Positions 21,816 through 32,850 of a stretch of DNA of 64,000 nucleotides are shown here, in pieces (positions within the stretch are counted from its first letter, which is position 1; each line of letters begins with the position of its first letter). A program made the position numbers and the translations under genes. The stretch covers positions 61,110,181 through 61,174,180 of the forward strand of contig NC_058340.1 in NCBI RefSeq assembly GCF_905475395.1, in the 5' to 3' direction. The notes beneath the pieces were generated by a model, which ran no database searches, was not told the origin of the DNA, and saw only the letters and a program-made list of their open reading frames with translations. Source of the DNA: Chrysoperla carnea. Taxonomy: Eukaryota; Arthropoda; Insecta; Neuroptera; Chrysopidae.

Positions 21816-23719
21816 TGAAGCAATCGTTTATTTTTTGACGTCACGTAAATAAAAAAAGATAAATGTAAAGCTTGGTTATTGAGAAAATTGAAAAAAATCG
21901 AATTATTACGTTTCTTGAACATGAATAACTGTTTAAAGGTTTAAGTAATAGTTGAAATTTACAACAATTTTGCTCATTATTAAAATTACATTCTGTTAAT
22001 ACGAAATTTATGCTTGAAACTAAAAAACTACTTACATAAATAAATGTATGTAATTTTTTCTTCACTTCAAAAAATTCGCTAAAATTGCGCAGCTTGAAGA
22101 CGCGTGTTAAATTTCTTGGTTTTTATAATCATTATTTATATAGATATTATTTATTAACGTAATAATAACATTTTTTTTTGTTATTCTTATCAAAATAGCG
22201 TAAAGCAATAAAGACATAGAGGTTTAATAATTACAAAAGTAGGTATGTTAATTGTATAAATAACTGTAATGTTATTTTAAGATAATAATATGTAACATAA
22301 AACAATGCATTTGTACGTTACCTACATAATAGCTATACACGTATTATAGAATTGGAGACACTAAGATAAAATTTTAAGTCATTTGTTGGAGTAATGCAAA
22401 CCCGTTAATATATCGAAGTACGTATAATGATTTAACGGGAATGTTAATCCAAAAAACATAATTTAAAACTTTTCACAACTAACAGGTGCATCTCCGGATA
22501 AGATGGCACTTCCTCCTAATAAACAGGAATGAAATTTCTTACATATTAAGAAAACTACATCATTTATCATAGATTGAGGTCCGTAAGTAAGTTTTTACGT
22601 GACAATAATACTTAACACTCCACCCTCCCCTATTCGTGGCGTTAAAAATAGGCATTTGTTCTCAATAGATCAAATAAAATAAAGCCTGTAATAAATTTAC
22701 TTCGATTTATTTTGTAATTCTACTTCTTCTTCTACTAAATGTTTCAGTTAAAAAAAAAGGATTGAAATGTTAGGTACATCAGTGTCTCCAAGTCTATATT
22801 TTATTAAAAGAATGGTAAAGTAACTAAGCATTACTTTAAAATTTCCCGACAGGAAATTATTGCATTCATACCCGAAAATCGGATTTAAAATTTTGTGATA
22901 TCTTTTTTTTGATAATCTTAAGAGTATGTAAATTTTAGTAAGTAGGAATAAGATTAAGATGAATTTTTAACTAATTATTTTATTACAATCAATATAAAAA
23001 AGATGGTAATTTATTAACGTTTTCTGTACGAGCAAGTAGCGACCAGTTTTTATAAAAATGGAAATATTTATTATAACATAATTATATGCAAAATTGAAAA
23101 AAATAAATTCTCTTTTTAATAAGACTTATAATACAGGGTTATCCAATTTCTTCGATTGCGTCCTTTTTTTTTTTTTTTTAATTAGTAGGGGAGAATACAC
23201 CTCTGTTATCTATCATAGTTGTTTTATAAGTGAGAGCCAACAACTTGGGATGGCCTAAGCGCGAATGAAGGTCAGTTTGAAAAACTTCATAAAAAAAATT
23301 GAAATAAAAAATACTTTTTTAGAGACAAGCTTTTTTTGTACAAAAAGTAGAAAAAAATTTATTAAAATATCAATGATCGGAACACCTCAAAATAGTCATG
23401 TATGAGTGACCCATAAGAAAAATTATTTTCTACTTTTTAGTACAATAAAAGCTTATTCCGCTTATTATTAAGTTTGTAATTTGAAACTTATAAGTTGGTG
23501 AAATATTGATTGCAAAATTCCACGACATATATACAAGTTAAATAAAAGCTTTTAATTTAAAAATACGGCAAAATTGAAAAAACCACTTTTGAAAAAATTT
23601 TCATGATACTTTCAGGCTAATTTAAGTATTTTTAGAATTTGCAACAAAAATGTACTGTCGTGGTCAATATGAAAATCAAAAGAATTATTTTCGCTTAAAA
23701 TAAACTAGATTAAAAACAA
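21816..23719. other. AT-rich stretch, no repeat or gene recognised apart from the candidate exon
   Basis: Contains homopolymer runs (poly-T near 23167) and short frames of background composition. Nothing assignable apart from the candidate exon listed at 21963-22065. Confidence 0.5.
21963..22065 (-). other. Candidate signal-peptide exon (possible first coding exon of torso)
   Basis: From an ATG at 22065 the minus strand reads a signal-peptide-like start: MKKKLHTFIYVSSFLVSS, hydrophobic to about residue 23, then TECNFNNEQNCC, cysteine-containing like the secure torso start. A GTAAAT donor follows at 21962 (phase 1) and a stronger GTAAGT at residue 11 (phase 0). The next secure torso exon needs phase 0, so either an intermediate exon exists or this is chance. 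It is on the right strand at a plausible distance of 3.4 kb. Low confidence. Confidence 0.22.
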
Positions 23720-24865
23720 GTGAAAGCAAACAATTGACTGAGTTAATTGTTGAAATACCATGCATAGACAGTATTGATTATTCTATCACATCTCACATAT
23801 ACCTATACATGTCATACATGCATAACTGATATTCCCATATAATACATCATAAAATTTACGCCTAATTTACGCCCTCACGGGTAAAAAGTGATGTTTACGA
23901 AAAAATGTATCAAACAAAAGTTTTTTTTTTTTTTTTTTATAAAAAAAATTTTTTACATTTAAACTTTTGTTCTATCTCTAACGGTTTACAAGATGGGTCG
24001 ATGGATCGAACTAGACCTTACTTGGTCGATGGATCGAACTAGACCTTACTTTTTACGTCGTGAGTACGCTATAAAAATTTCATCTTGATTTCTCTTTTCG
24101 TTTTTGGGTTATTGTGTTGGCAGACAGACGGACAGACGGACAGACAACCGGAAATGGACTAATTACGGACTTATACGACTATGGCGATTTACATATTGAC
24201 TATTTGACTGATATGTCTTGACAAGAAAATGATAATAACTCAATTTTTAAATCTACAAATTTCCTAAAACATTTACTTTAAACTTTTTTTTTCTAAATTT
24301 AATATTTATGACGTTATAATGCGTTTAATGTTGCATTACAGTATCATAACCTTTTTTATAGATAATTAAATTTCCTATCTTTTTAGTCAATTTTTTTCAT
24401 GTCAAACAATTCATGGCCATTATCTGATATATTCAATGAATTATGACAATTTTAAACTTTAAAACATTGAAAACTGTGCATATATTTTAGCAGTGTAAAA
24501 CAATCCCTTCGAGTATTAAGTAAGATCAAGAGAAGTGAAGGCTATAAAGCAGTGTTTTTTACTTTTAAGTCCAGTGAAGCGGGCGGGTATCAACCTAGTA
24601 AATAATATAATCTCATCACTTAAAACTAATTTGACTAGAGACCAAAATTTCAAGTATCGTGTGCGGGTACCTTTAATTTTGAATGGATTTTTATGAATTT
24701 ATTTTTTTACTTTGTATGAGGGTCATTAAAAAAAATACGTGACTATCTCGTGCTTCTATGAACACCTATACCAAAATTTTGTTCGTAGCATCAATATTTT
24801 TAAGCGTTACAAACTTGGGACTAAACTTAATATACTTTTGTATATTTCATATATGCATGGTATAA
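23720..24865 (+). repeat. Family A copy interrupted by an insertion
   Basis: The 5' part runs 23720 to about 24170 (including the GACGGACAGACGGACAGAC run and AAATGGACTAATTA). The 3' part resumes at about 24755 with TATGAACACCTATACCAAAA and ends at TATGCATGGTATAA (24865). In intact copies these two parts are directly joined, so about 585 bp (24170-24755) was inserted later. A 27-bp unit (GGTCGATGGATCGAACTAG...) is tandemly doubled at 23996-24050. Confidence 0.75.
24403..24755 (+). repeat. Duplicated segment copy 1, with Helitron 3' end
   Basis: Nearly identical to 26052-26414. It includes a Helitron 3' end (CCAGTGAAGCGGGCGGG, spacer, CTAG at 24595-24598, then T). The similarity continues for about 155 bp past CTAG (AAGTATCGTGTGCGGGTACC and flanks), so the shared unit is larger than the Helitron. 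It is nested inside the family A copy 23720-24865. Confidence 0.75.
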
Positions 24866-25050
24866 TGATTAATAAATAAGTATATTTAATTTATTAAAAA
24901 TTTCGCATCCTAAGTATTCTTTTAATAAATTGAAAAAAGTGATCCGCAACATTAACCTTAACTAGATTACCACCTTGTATACACCCATACCCATATATGT
25001 ATAAACAGTACAGCTGTTTTTTTTTTGTTTGTCGATAAGTTTACGAAATA

Positions 25051-25580
25051 CAGTAGAATCTCGATAAGTTAAACCTCGGTAACATAAAAACCTTAGTTAC
25101 TTCAAAAAATACTACGTTCCCTTCCCATCAGAGCCCAAAACCTCTATAGCTTAAAATACGCAACCTCTATAACTTAAATAAATAATTTCTGTTAGGCCCT
25201 CAGTAACTAAAAGAAATGTTTCCACAACCTCTATAACATAAAATTGTGTGAATGAGTCATTTTGAAAGAGTGTCAAAACAAATGGTTTCGATATTTATTG
25301 CTTGCACGTTTTTACTTGTTAACGTAAACAATAACATTACCTATTGTTTGCTTTATCTAAATCAAACAAAGTCCAATTTCTTCCACCAAACACAACATCA
25401 CAACTTCAACCTTTGGATCAGGGAATAATTAAAAATTTTAAAACATTATACAGAAAAGAAGTTGTTAGAAAAATGATAGCTGATATGGAGCAAAATACAT
25501 AGACCCTTGATAACTAAAAACCTCTATAACTTAAAATATTTTTTGTTTCCCTTGGACTTTAACTTATCGAGATTCTACTG
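25051..25580 (+). mobile_element. pogo/Tigger-like DNA transposon, internally deleted
   Basis: Terminal inverted repeats CAGTAGAATCTCGATAAGTT (25051) and its complement ending at 25580, flanked by TA on both sides (25049-25050, 25581-25582). Frame 25374-25502 encodes PPNTTSQLQPLDQGIIKNF and a further 23 residues to a TAG, the end of a DDE transposase of the pogo/Tigger (CENP-B-like) group; LDQG carries the third catalytic Asp. The rest of the transposase is missing. The motif CCTCTATAACTTAAA recurs four times inside, resembling the terminal sequence. Confidence 0.85.
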
Positions 25581-26051
25581 TATATCATTATTATTTTTTT
25601 GATTTGCAATAGCTGGTATATCATTATTTTTTTATTTCCATATTTTATATGTTTATATTATTTTAAAGTGAAGGTATTGCCATTTACTTTGTCCAGGATT
25701 TTGATGCTGCAGGCTATTTTTGCGCAGATAATAATTAGTAATGCTAGTACTCAATCTGAACCCATTAAATGTGTTTTAATTTAAGGACCCCGCATACGAT
25801 ACATGGAATTTTGGTCTCCCATCATATTAAGTTTAAAAATTGAAATTATGTTGTTGTTTATATTGTATTGAATAAATGTCCTTATGTCCATAGATAATCA
25901 TAATGGACAGATTTTACTTCAGACTACAGAATATTTTTTTCTGCATTAAATTACAGGAGCTATTTTTTTCTGAATGTAAATGACCCATCTATGATCGCCA
26001 TTTTGAACCATAAATTAAAGATTTCTGTAAAAATTTAAAATATTAAATGTA

Positions 26052-26414
26052 AAACAATTCATGGCCATCTTTTCTGATATACTCAATGAATTATGACAAT
26101 CTTACACTTTAAAAAATTGAAAACTGTGCATGTATTTTAGCAGTGTAAAACAATCTCTTCGAGTATTATGGGGGATAAGTAAGATCAAGAGAAGTTGAGG
26201 CTATAAAGCAGTGTTTTTTACTTTTAAGTCCAGTGAAGCGGGCGGGTATCAACCTAGTAAATAATTTAATCTCATCACTTAAAACTGATTTGACTAGAGA
26301 CCAAAATTTCAAGTATCGTGTGCGGGTACCTTTAATTTTGAATGTATTTTTATGGAATTATTTTGTTACTTTGAATGAGGGTCATTAAAAAAAATACGTG
26401 ACTATCTCGTGCTT
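26052..26414 (+). repeat. Duplicated segment copy 2, with Helitron 3' end
   Basis: Same unit as 24403-24755, with Helitron CTAG at 26254-26257. Here the Helitron sequence also extends further upstream (to about 25930), matching the minus-strand copy at 32378-32850. After 26414 the two copies diverge. The two copies are 1.65 kb apart in direct orientation. Confidence 0.75.
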
Positions 26415-26782
26415 TATCAGGAAGTACTATATAGTAGTACTATATGTACAGGTAATATTTTTTACGTTTTGGTCCATATAATAAAAATTTAAATTTCTTT
26501 AATAACAAATAAGGGCAATAAAATTTAAGAAAAAAGCAGTACATAGCTTAGCAGTAAAACACACTTCTTGGAGAGCAGTAAAATAAATAGATAAATATGT
26601 GCAGTTAAATAAATAAAATGCGAAAACACTTCAGTTTTATTTAATCAATAATCAATTTAATATCAATTCTCTCCTATTGTTTGTTCTCTTTGACTTGTAA
26701 ACTAATAAGTAAACACTATGTTACTAACTAACTAAGTAACTTAACATTAAGTAAAATGTACTCTTTTTCTGCTTATTCGTTG

Positions 26783-27090
26783 TGTGCGTAGTCATGGCAC
26801 AATAAAATCGATGCGAGCGCTTCCAGTGAAAAATTTTGGCGATAAAGTAGGCTGTTATGACTAATTTGCAGTTCTTTACATGTTATTTTATAGAAAATGT
26901 CAAATTAAAATTATTGTAAAACACGAATTAATTAAACTTAATGCATTAAAAATTGTGAAAATAAGAAATCAAATTGCACAAATATTATTTTTCAAATGTA
27001 AATTATCATAATTATTTATTTAAATTTGTGTGTCCATACAATTATATATGTATCCATACAATTCTATAATTAAAGTAATGTATCGTTACC
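26783..27090 (+). repeat. Interspersed repeat family F, copy 2
   Basis: Begins TGTGTGCGTAGTCATGG like 14631 and shares the same ordered blocks to about 27090. The two copies differ by small indels and substitutions, suggesting an old family. Confidence 0.7.
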
Positions 27091-27167
27091 AGGGAAACGC
27101 TTCCTATAAAACTCACGCACGATGCGAATATTCATATAAACTCTTATACACTAAGTTATAATCATTT

Positions 27168-27760
27168 TAAGGATGTACGAGCGCCAGGAAATTTTGGAAA
27201 AAAGGCTTGATTTTTTTTTAAATACGAACTTGGACTAAATCTAAATTAATTCTGAAAATTTTAGGACTGTCCGATTATTTAAATAAATAATTGACTTTAA
27301 AAGTAGGCATATTTAACACTGGGCTTATGGGAAAACGGTAGATGGATAGATTTCTCCAAAACTAGTCGGTGAAGAATAAAAAAAACTATTTAAATTAAGT
27401 ATGTATGGGCACGGTAGTGGGTACACAAATTTAAAAAAATTGTATTTTCAAATTTGATGATGAAAATTATTTTATAACTTGACAATATAAGACGTAAAGT
27501 TTGAAATAAAATTATTCGATGTCTGGAGTAATTTTCAATATATCGAAAATTGAATATTTTGTATAATTACTTTCGATATTTCGAAAACCAAGGCAGATAT
27601 CGAAAAATTTTATTCTTATTTTTCGTCTACATTCATGAAGTTATAACAAAATTCATTATCAAAGTTGAAAATAAGGTAAAAATAATTTCAACTAAGTCTA
27701 AAAATGCCTTGGCACTCCTACTACCTTGGGTGGGTGAGGGTCAGCTGAGACATCTTTAAA
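27168..27760 (+). repeat. Interspersed repeat family B, copy 1
   Basis: Starts AAGGATGTACGAGCGCCAGG and runs through GGCTTGATTTTTTTTTAAAT, GGGAAAACGGTAGATG and ATTTCGAAAACCAAGGCAG to a TGCCTTGGCACTCCTACTAC end. Close copies are at 31463-32030 (+) and 35985-36166 (-); the 5' end also appears reversed at about 37630-37682 and 47720-47750. It has no protein and no inverted ends. Class unknown. Confidence 0.75.
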
Positions 27761-28738
27761 GTGCGCAACTCTACAGTGTCAGCCTGAATTACTCTCAAAC
27801 CTATTCTGTTGGGAAAATAAGCCCGTAAAAGGTTGTAGTAAGTTGTAATAAAATACTAGAGATAAGTGGACATTTCAGTCCCATTGGAAACCAAAAAGCC
27901 AATAAACTATTATATCAAAAACTGAATATATTTTTCTGTAAAATCGCAATAATTTTCCGTTCAATTATAATGAAGTATTTTATAGATATATTTTTTTATT
28001 GTATATATTTATGATTAACTATTGAATAAATTTAATATAAATCCAGGTTATCGTGGACATATTTTTATAATTCATATTTTTGTAATATACCGGGTGTCAA
28101 CAAAATCATTACACTTACATAGAAATTCCGTTTTTTAATTGAACTTTTTTCACATTATTTTAATAAATTCATTGTAAATAATTAAATTAATTTTTTGATA
28201 ATTTAGAAAGGCTTTGGCGTGGTTAGAAACTTTACTTAGAATGGACATTCAGCCAGTTGTCAACAGAAAATTCTCAGGGTCCATTTCAAGGTATATTCTT
28301 TGGTGGTAAAAACATTTTTTTGCATTATATAGATTATAATACATTTCTTTACACAAATAGTTACCGAAATATTGGCAAACGTGTTTCCACTCTTTGAAAG
28401 GTAACAGGTTTTTTTGTTCTAAAAAAAATTAATGTTTCAAAGTCAAAATTTCAAAACTGCATAATGCAAATTTCATAACTTTCAAAAGTTATTTTTCAGC
28501 TTTTTTTGCAAATTGTTATTTAATAAATCAAGCAAAAATTTCAATTATTAATAAATAAATAATAACAATTGGTTATCTGTTTGTAATGTAAAAATAAAAG
28601 TGATTCTGGTGAGCCAGTTGGCACTAGGTATAAAAACTATATTGTGCAATCGAATTTATTATTCTAGGATAAATTTTAACAGTAAACATAGAACAAAGGT
28701 CTTTTTTTTTGTTTTTATATACCGACAGACAACAACCT

Positions 28739-28758
28739 GTGTGTGTGTGTGTGTGTGT
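28739..28758. repeat. (GT)10 microsatellite
   Basis: Uninterrupted GT dinucleotides, ten units, in AT-rich DNA without a gene. Confidence 0.95.
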
Positions 28759-28893
28759 ACTGAATGAGGCCATTTGATCCATAAAATCACTTTTTTGGCA
28801 ATTTGTTTTATACTAGTACCTACCTAATTAAATATTCAAATTTTTAAATTAAAATTTTAAATTAGTAGAGTATACAAAAGTATAATACCATAA

Positions 28894-29295
28894 ATTTTCA
28901 ACTTCCTATCTTTATACTAGAAAAAATTGACACCAAAGTTTTGCCTTAATTTGTGCCCCTGCGAGTAAACAATTATATTTACTAAAAAATATTTCAAACG
29001 AAAGTTATTTTCCATTTTCCAAGACCCAATTCACTTTTGTCCCTAATCTTCGAACTCAAACTCATTTTTTACGTCCTGAGTACGCTATACAAATTTAAGA
29101 TTGATTTTCGTATTTGACTTATCGTGTTCACGGACGGACAGACGAACAGACAAACGTAAATGGACCAGGGGATTTTATGAAACACTATACCAAAATTTTG
29201 TTTTTCTTCTTATCATCAATATTTCTAAACATTACAACCTTGCAACTAAAATTAGTATACCTTGATATATATATTTCATATACAGAGTATACAAA
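28894..29295 (+). repeat. Family A, diverged copy
   Basis: Lacks the 5' start but keeps TGCGAGTAAAC, the TTTTTACGTCCTGAGTACGC block, the CGGACGGACAGACGAACAGAC run and the CCTTGATATATATATTTCAT tail. Clearly older than the 40367 and 54965 copies. Confidence 0.7.
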
Positions 29296-29699
29296 TTTTT
29301 TTTTGGAGGATTGCAGGCGTCTTACCGAAACACAAAATGGACTCTAAAAATTGGTATTACTGTTGAAAACTCAACAACGAATTTTTTCGTGATTACATAA
29401 CTCTTTAGTTTATACAAGGAAGTAAAAATTTTAAAGCATGAAGTTAGTAAATTTCTTCTATTTTGTAACTATAAAAAAAATTAATATATTGAATTAATAA
29501 TTTTATAAATGAATCAATATAAAAAAATGCTGAATATGGTTTACAAAAGAGTTTATTATCAACAGAACACGAATTTTTTTGCGTTGGAACTATTTTTAGT
29601 ATTTAAACTTTAAAATTGATTTGGATACCATAGATTTTAAAGCAAAAAGGCTCTTAAATACCTCAAGCTCATCATTTTTGAAAATATTTGAGTCTAGAG

Positions 29700-29945
29700 C
29701 CAACCCTAGCGATTCAGTTGGATGAAGTTTAACTAATACCGCACGCGGTATGACAAGGGTAGCGGGTTTCGATACCCCTCGTCCCATCAAAATTAATTTT
29801 ATTAATAATTGTAATGAGCTGGTATATTACAGGGTATATGCATGAAGGAAGTGTTTTCAGTCTCTCAAAACAATTGGAAGCTGAAACTATCAGCGGAAAG
29901 TTGATATCACAATTGGCCTTTTGGTCTACGTGTGTCCCTCGAGGG
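29700..29945 (+). mobile_element. tRNA-derived SINE, diverged copy
   Basis: A box CTAGCGATTCAGTTGG, B box GCGGGTTTCGATACCCC, then AAAATTAATTTTATTAATAA, GTATATGCATGA and TGATATCACAATTGGCC ... GTGTGTCCCTCGAGGGCAGC. The order and much of the sequence match the SINE at 37736-38030 read on the minus strand. The CCTAA tail is lost here and a mariner remnant follows directly. Confidence 0.8.
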
Positions 29946-29989
29946 CAGCAAATACATACTGTGTCCAAAAATAAGGTGACATTTGAATT

Positions 29990-30512
29990 TAAACTGCGCG
30001 CGTTTGTTGTGCATTATGAATTCCTTCCGCCCGGCCAAACAGTCAACAAGGAATATTATTTGAACGTTATGCGTCATTTGCGTAGCGCTATCCGCTTTAA
30101 AAGGTCGGAATTATGGTAAGACAATTCATGGTTTTTACACCACGATAATGCATCATCTCATACTGCACTCATAATTCGTGATTATTTCGTCAAAAACTTA
30201 ATCTATATCGTTCCGCAACCACCGTATTCACCTGATCTGGCACCGTGCGACTTCTGGCTGTTCAGCAAGTTCAAAAGACCGCTCCGGAGACACCGTTTTG
30301 TTACGATAGAGGAGATTCAAGCCGTAGCGAAGACGGAACTGAAGGCAATCCCGGAAAGTGACTACAACCAGTGTTTCGAAGATTGGAAAATCCGTTGGCA
30401 TAAGTGCATTGCATCGGGAGGGGAATAACTTTGAAGGGGATGAAATTGATTTGGAAGAATAAATAAAGAATTTTCAAAATAAATACAATGTTACCTTATT
30501 TTTTGGGTACAG
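29990..30512 (+). pseudogene. mariner-family transposase remnant (DD34D)
   Basis: The translation contains HYEFLPPGQTVNKEYYLNVM, WFLHHDNASSHTALIIRDY, PPYSPDLAPCDFWLF and CFEDWKIRWHKCIASGG, the C-terminal half of a mariner transposase. The second and third catalytic Asp (HHDN and APCD) are separated by 34 residues, as in DD34D mariners. A TAA interrupts the frame at 30117-30119, and an inserted A in GAATAACTTT (about 30426) shifts it before the terminal EGDEIDLEE. The N-terminal DNA-binding half is absent. Not functional. Confidence 0.9.
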
Positions 30513-31462
30513 TAATAGTATTAGCTAATCTAACCGTGAGACTCAATTTGGGTGAATAAAAATTGAAATTAGTCAATAAGATCTTCAAGAAATCAATCAG
30601 ATCATCAATAGATGAAAGTTTTTCAATATTTTTTAACCCTATTTTTTTTTTAGTATTTATCGAAGATAACGTTCTTTGTAAGGTTTTCACTAAATTTTTT
30701 TCTAGTTTGATTCCAATAGTTTACTATTTGAGTTATTTAATAAAAAGAAAAAGGTTTATATTTATTCTGCCTGTTGGTTACATTAAACAAACTACTTGAA
30801 CGTTTCGTTTTTAACTTTTTTACTGAAACTTGAAGCATAATGAAATAGCATTCAAACATGCACATCATTAACAATAAAATATTTAGTTGCCGTTACTGTA
30901 CATAGTTTATTAAAAATGCATGTGCAATCGGACAGGCATGATAAGTTATTTATACGAGTAAATAAGCGTGGATTTAAGGGGGGCATTGGGCCAATGCTTA
31001 TCATAAGTAGGAAACTTAATTTTTAGATAATAGGCAGTTTACCATTATATAGAAACAATGTAGTTGATCCGAAAATTCAATGGTGAGTATTTTAATGAAT
31101 ATATATTTTTGAGGTCCCCTGATTCCAAATATACTATTTTAAGCCCTGGGACTTAATGAAAATGAAGTGGCTTTGATCACAATATTAGCTCTCAGCCCAA
31201 CCAAAAATGAGCCTTTCAAAGTTATGAACCTGAAGCAGATTTACGGGTTTTTCTAAATTTTATTGAAAAGCACACAAAGAATCTTTTTAAGTTGTTATCA
31301 TCATTCCACGAATACCTACATTTTGATGCAAACCAACCTTCTAGAAATACTAATTTTTTTGATCATTTTTGATCATTAATAAATTCAACAAATTCTAACA
31401 AAAAATTTGTTGTGACTATGAAACAAACTTCTATACAATTTAACACACAAACGACTTGAAAT

Positions 31463-32030
31463 TTAAGGATGTACGAGAGTCATGGTAATTTTGAATAAAA
31501 GGCTTGATTTTTTTTTAATTTGAAGTTGGACTAAGTCTCAATCAATTTTGAAAATTTTAGGGAAGTTGCTCGATTATTTATATATATATAAATGACTTCA
31601 AAAGTAGGCATATTTAACATTGGTGTTAAGGGAAAACGGTAGATGAATGATATGTTTTCATAGATTTGTCCAAAACTAGCCGGTCGAAAAAAAAAAAAAA
31701 AAAAACTATTTAAATTAAAATTAAAACATTAATAAATTATTGAAATAAAAAAAAAACCCCGTTGTGCCCGAGAAGGTAATTAAGGATGTAGAGCACGGTA
31801 GTGGGGACACAAATTTATAAAAAAAATATATATTTTTAATTTTCAGTATAATTATTTAGCCTCGATATTTCGAAAACCAAGACAGATATCGAAAAATTGT
31901 ATTCTTATTTTTCGGCTACATTCAGAAGTTATAACAAAATACATCATCAAAGTTGAAAATAAGATACGAATAATTTCAACCACTGCACTTGCCTTGGCGT
32001 GCGTACTACCTTAAGAGGAGGTAAATTGAA
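31463..32030 (+). repeat. Interspersed repeat family B, copy 2
   Basis: AAGGATGTACGAGAGTCATGG followed by the same blocks as 27168-27760 in order, interrupted by an A-rich expansion around 31685-31755. Ends at TTGCCTTGGCGTGCGTACTAC. Confidence 0.75.
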
Positions 32031-32377
32031 GTTATTTGTATGTATAGAATTGTGCAGCGTTCACATAATATTCTAAAACTTTACGCCAACTGCCGAATTA
32101 AAACAAAGTAAATGTAATTTACTTTTTATTATAATTAATTTCAAAACCACAAAATAATTTTTTTAATATTATTCTTACAAAACATACACAAACAATACTT
32201 AAGATATTTCAATTTAATTATAAAACACAATAGTATCCTGCTAGAAAATAAGTGTTGAAACCATATTTTTGCCTTAAATAAGATGAATTTACAAATGGCT
32301 AGTATAAAAATAATTAATTATATTATATCTTAAACTGACTTTTTTATGTAAAATTATTAAATATTAGTTATTAAATA

Positions 32378-32850
32378 GTAGCTTGATATCCGCCCGCTTC
32401 ACCGGGCTTAAAAGTAAAAACCACTCCTTTATAGCCTCCACTTCTCTTGATCTTATTTGCTCTCCTTCCATAACACTCGAACGCATTGCTTTACGCAGCT
32501 AAAATATTTACACAATTTTTAATTTTTTTGGTGTAAAATAGTCATAATTCATTGAGTATATCACAAAAGAAGGCCATGAATTGTTTGACATTTACTATTA
32601 TAAGTTTTTACAGAAATCTTTAATTTATGGTTTGAAATGTTTATCATAGATGGAGCAAAAAATGTCAGAATAAATTTACTTTTTTTAAAAATATATCCTT
32701 ATAAATTATAGTTCATGTGTTATTCTGATGTATGAGCTATATTGTTGTACAGTTTCATTTAAATCCATTCGCTAGTTTTTGCATGAAAGCGTAACAAACA
32801 AGCAAACAAACTTCCTTACTTTTACATTTATAATATATATACGTATAAGG
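32378..32850 (-). mobile_element. Helitron, non-autonomous, nearly complete
   Basis: On the minus strand the 5' part has GTTTGTTTGCTTGTTTGTTACGCTTTC and ACTAGCGAATGGATTT, the interior AACAATTCATGGCC, and the 3' end CCCGGTGAAGCGGGCGGAT, spacer, CTAC (32381-32378) followed by T. CTAC in place of CTAG is a point change at the terminus. Same subfamily as 24403, 26052 and 44870. Confidence 0.7.
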
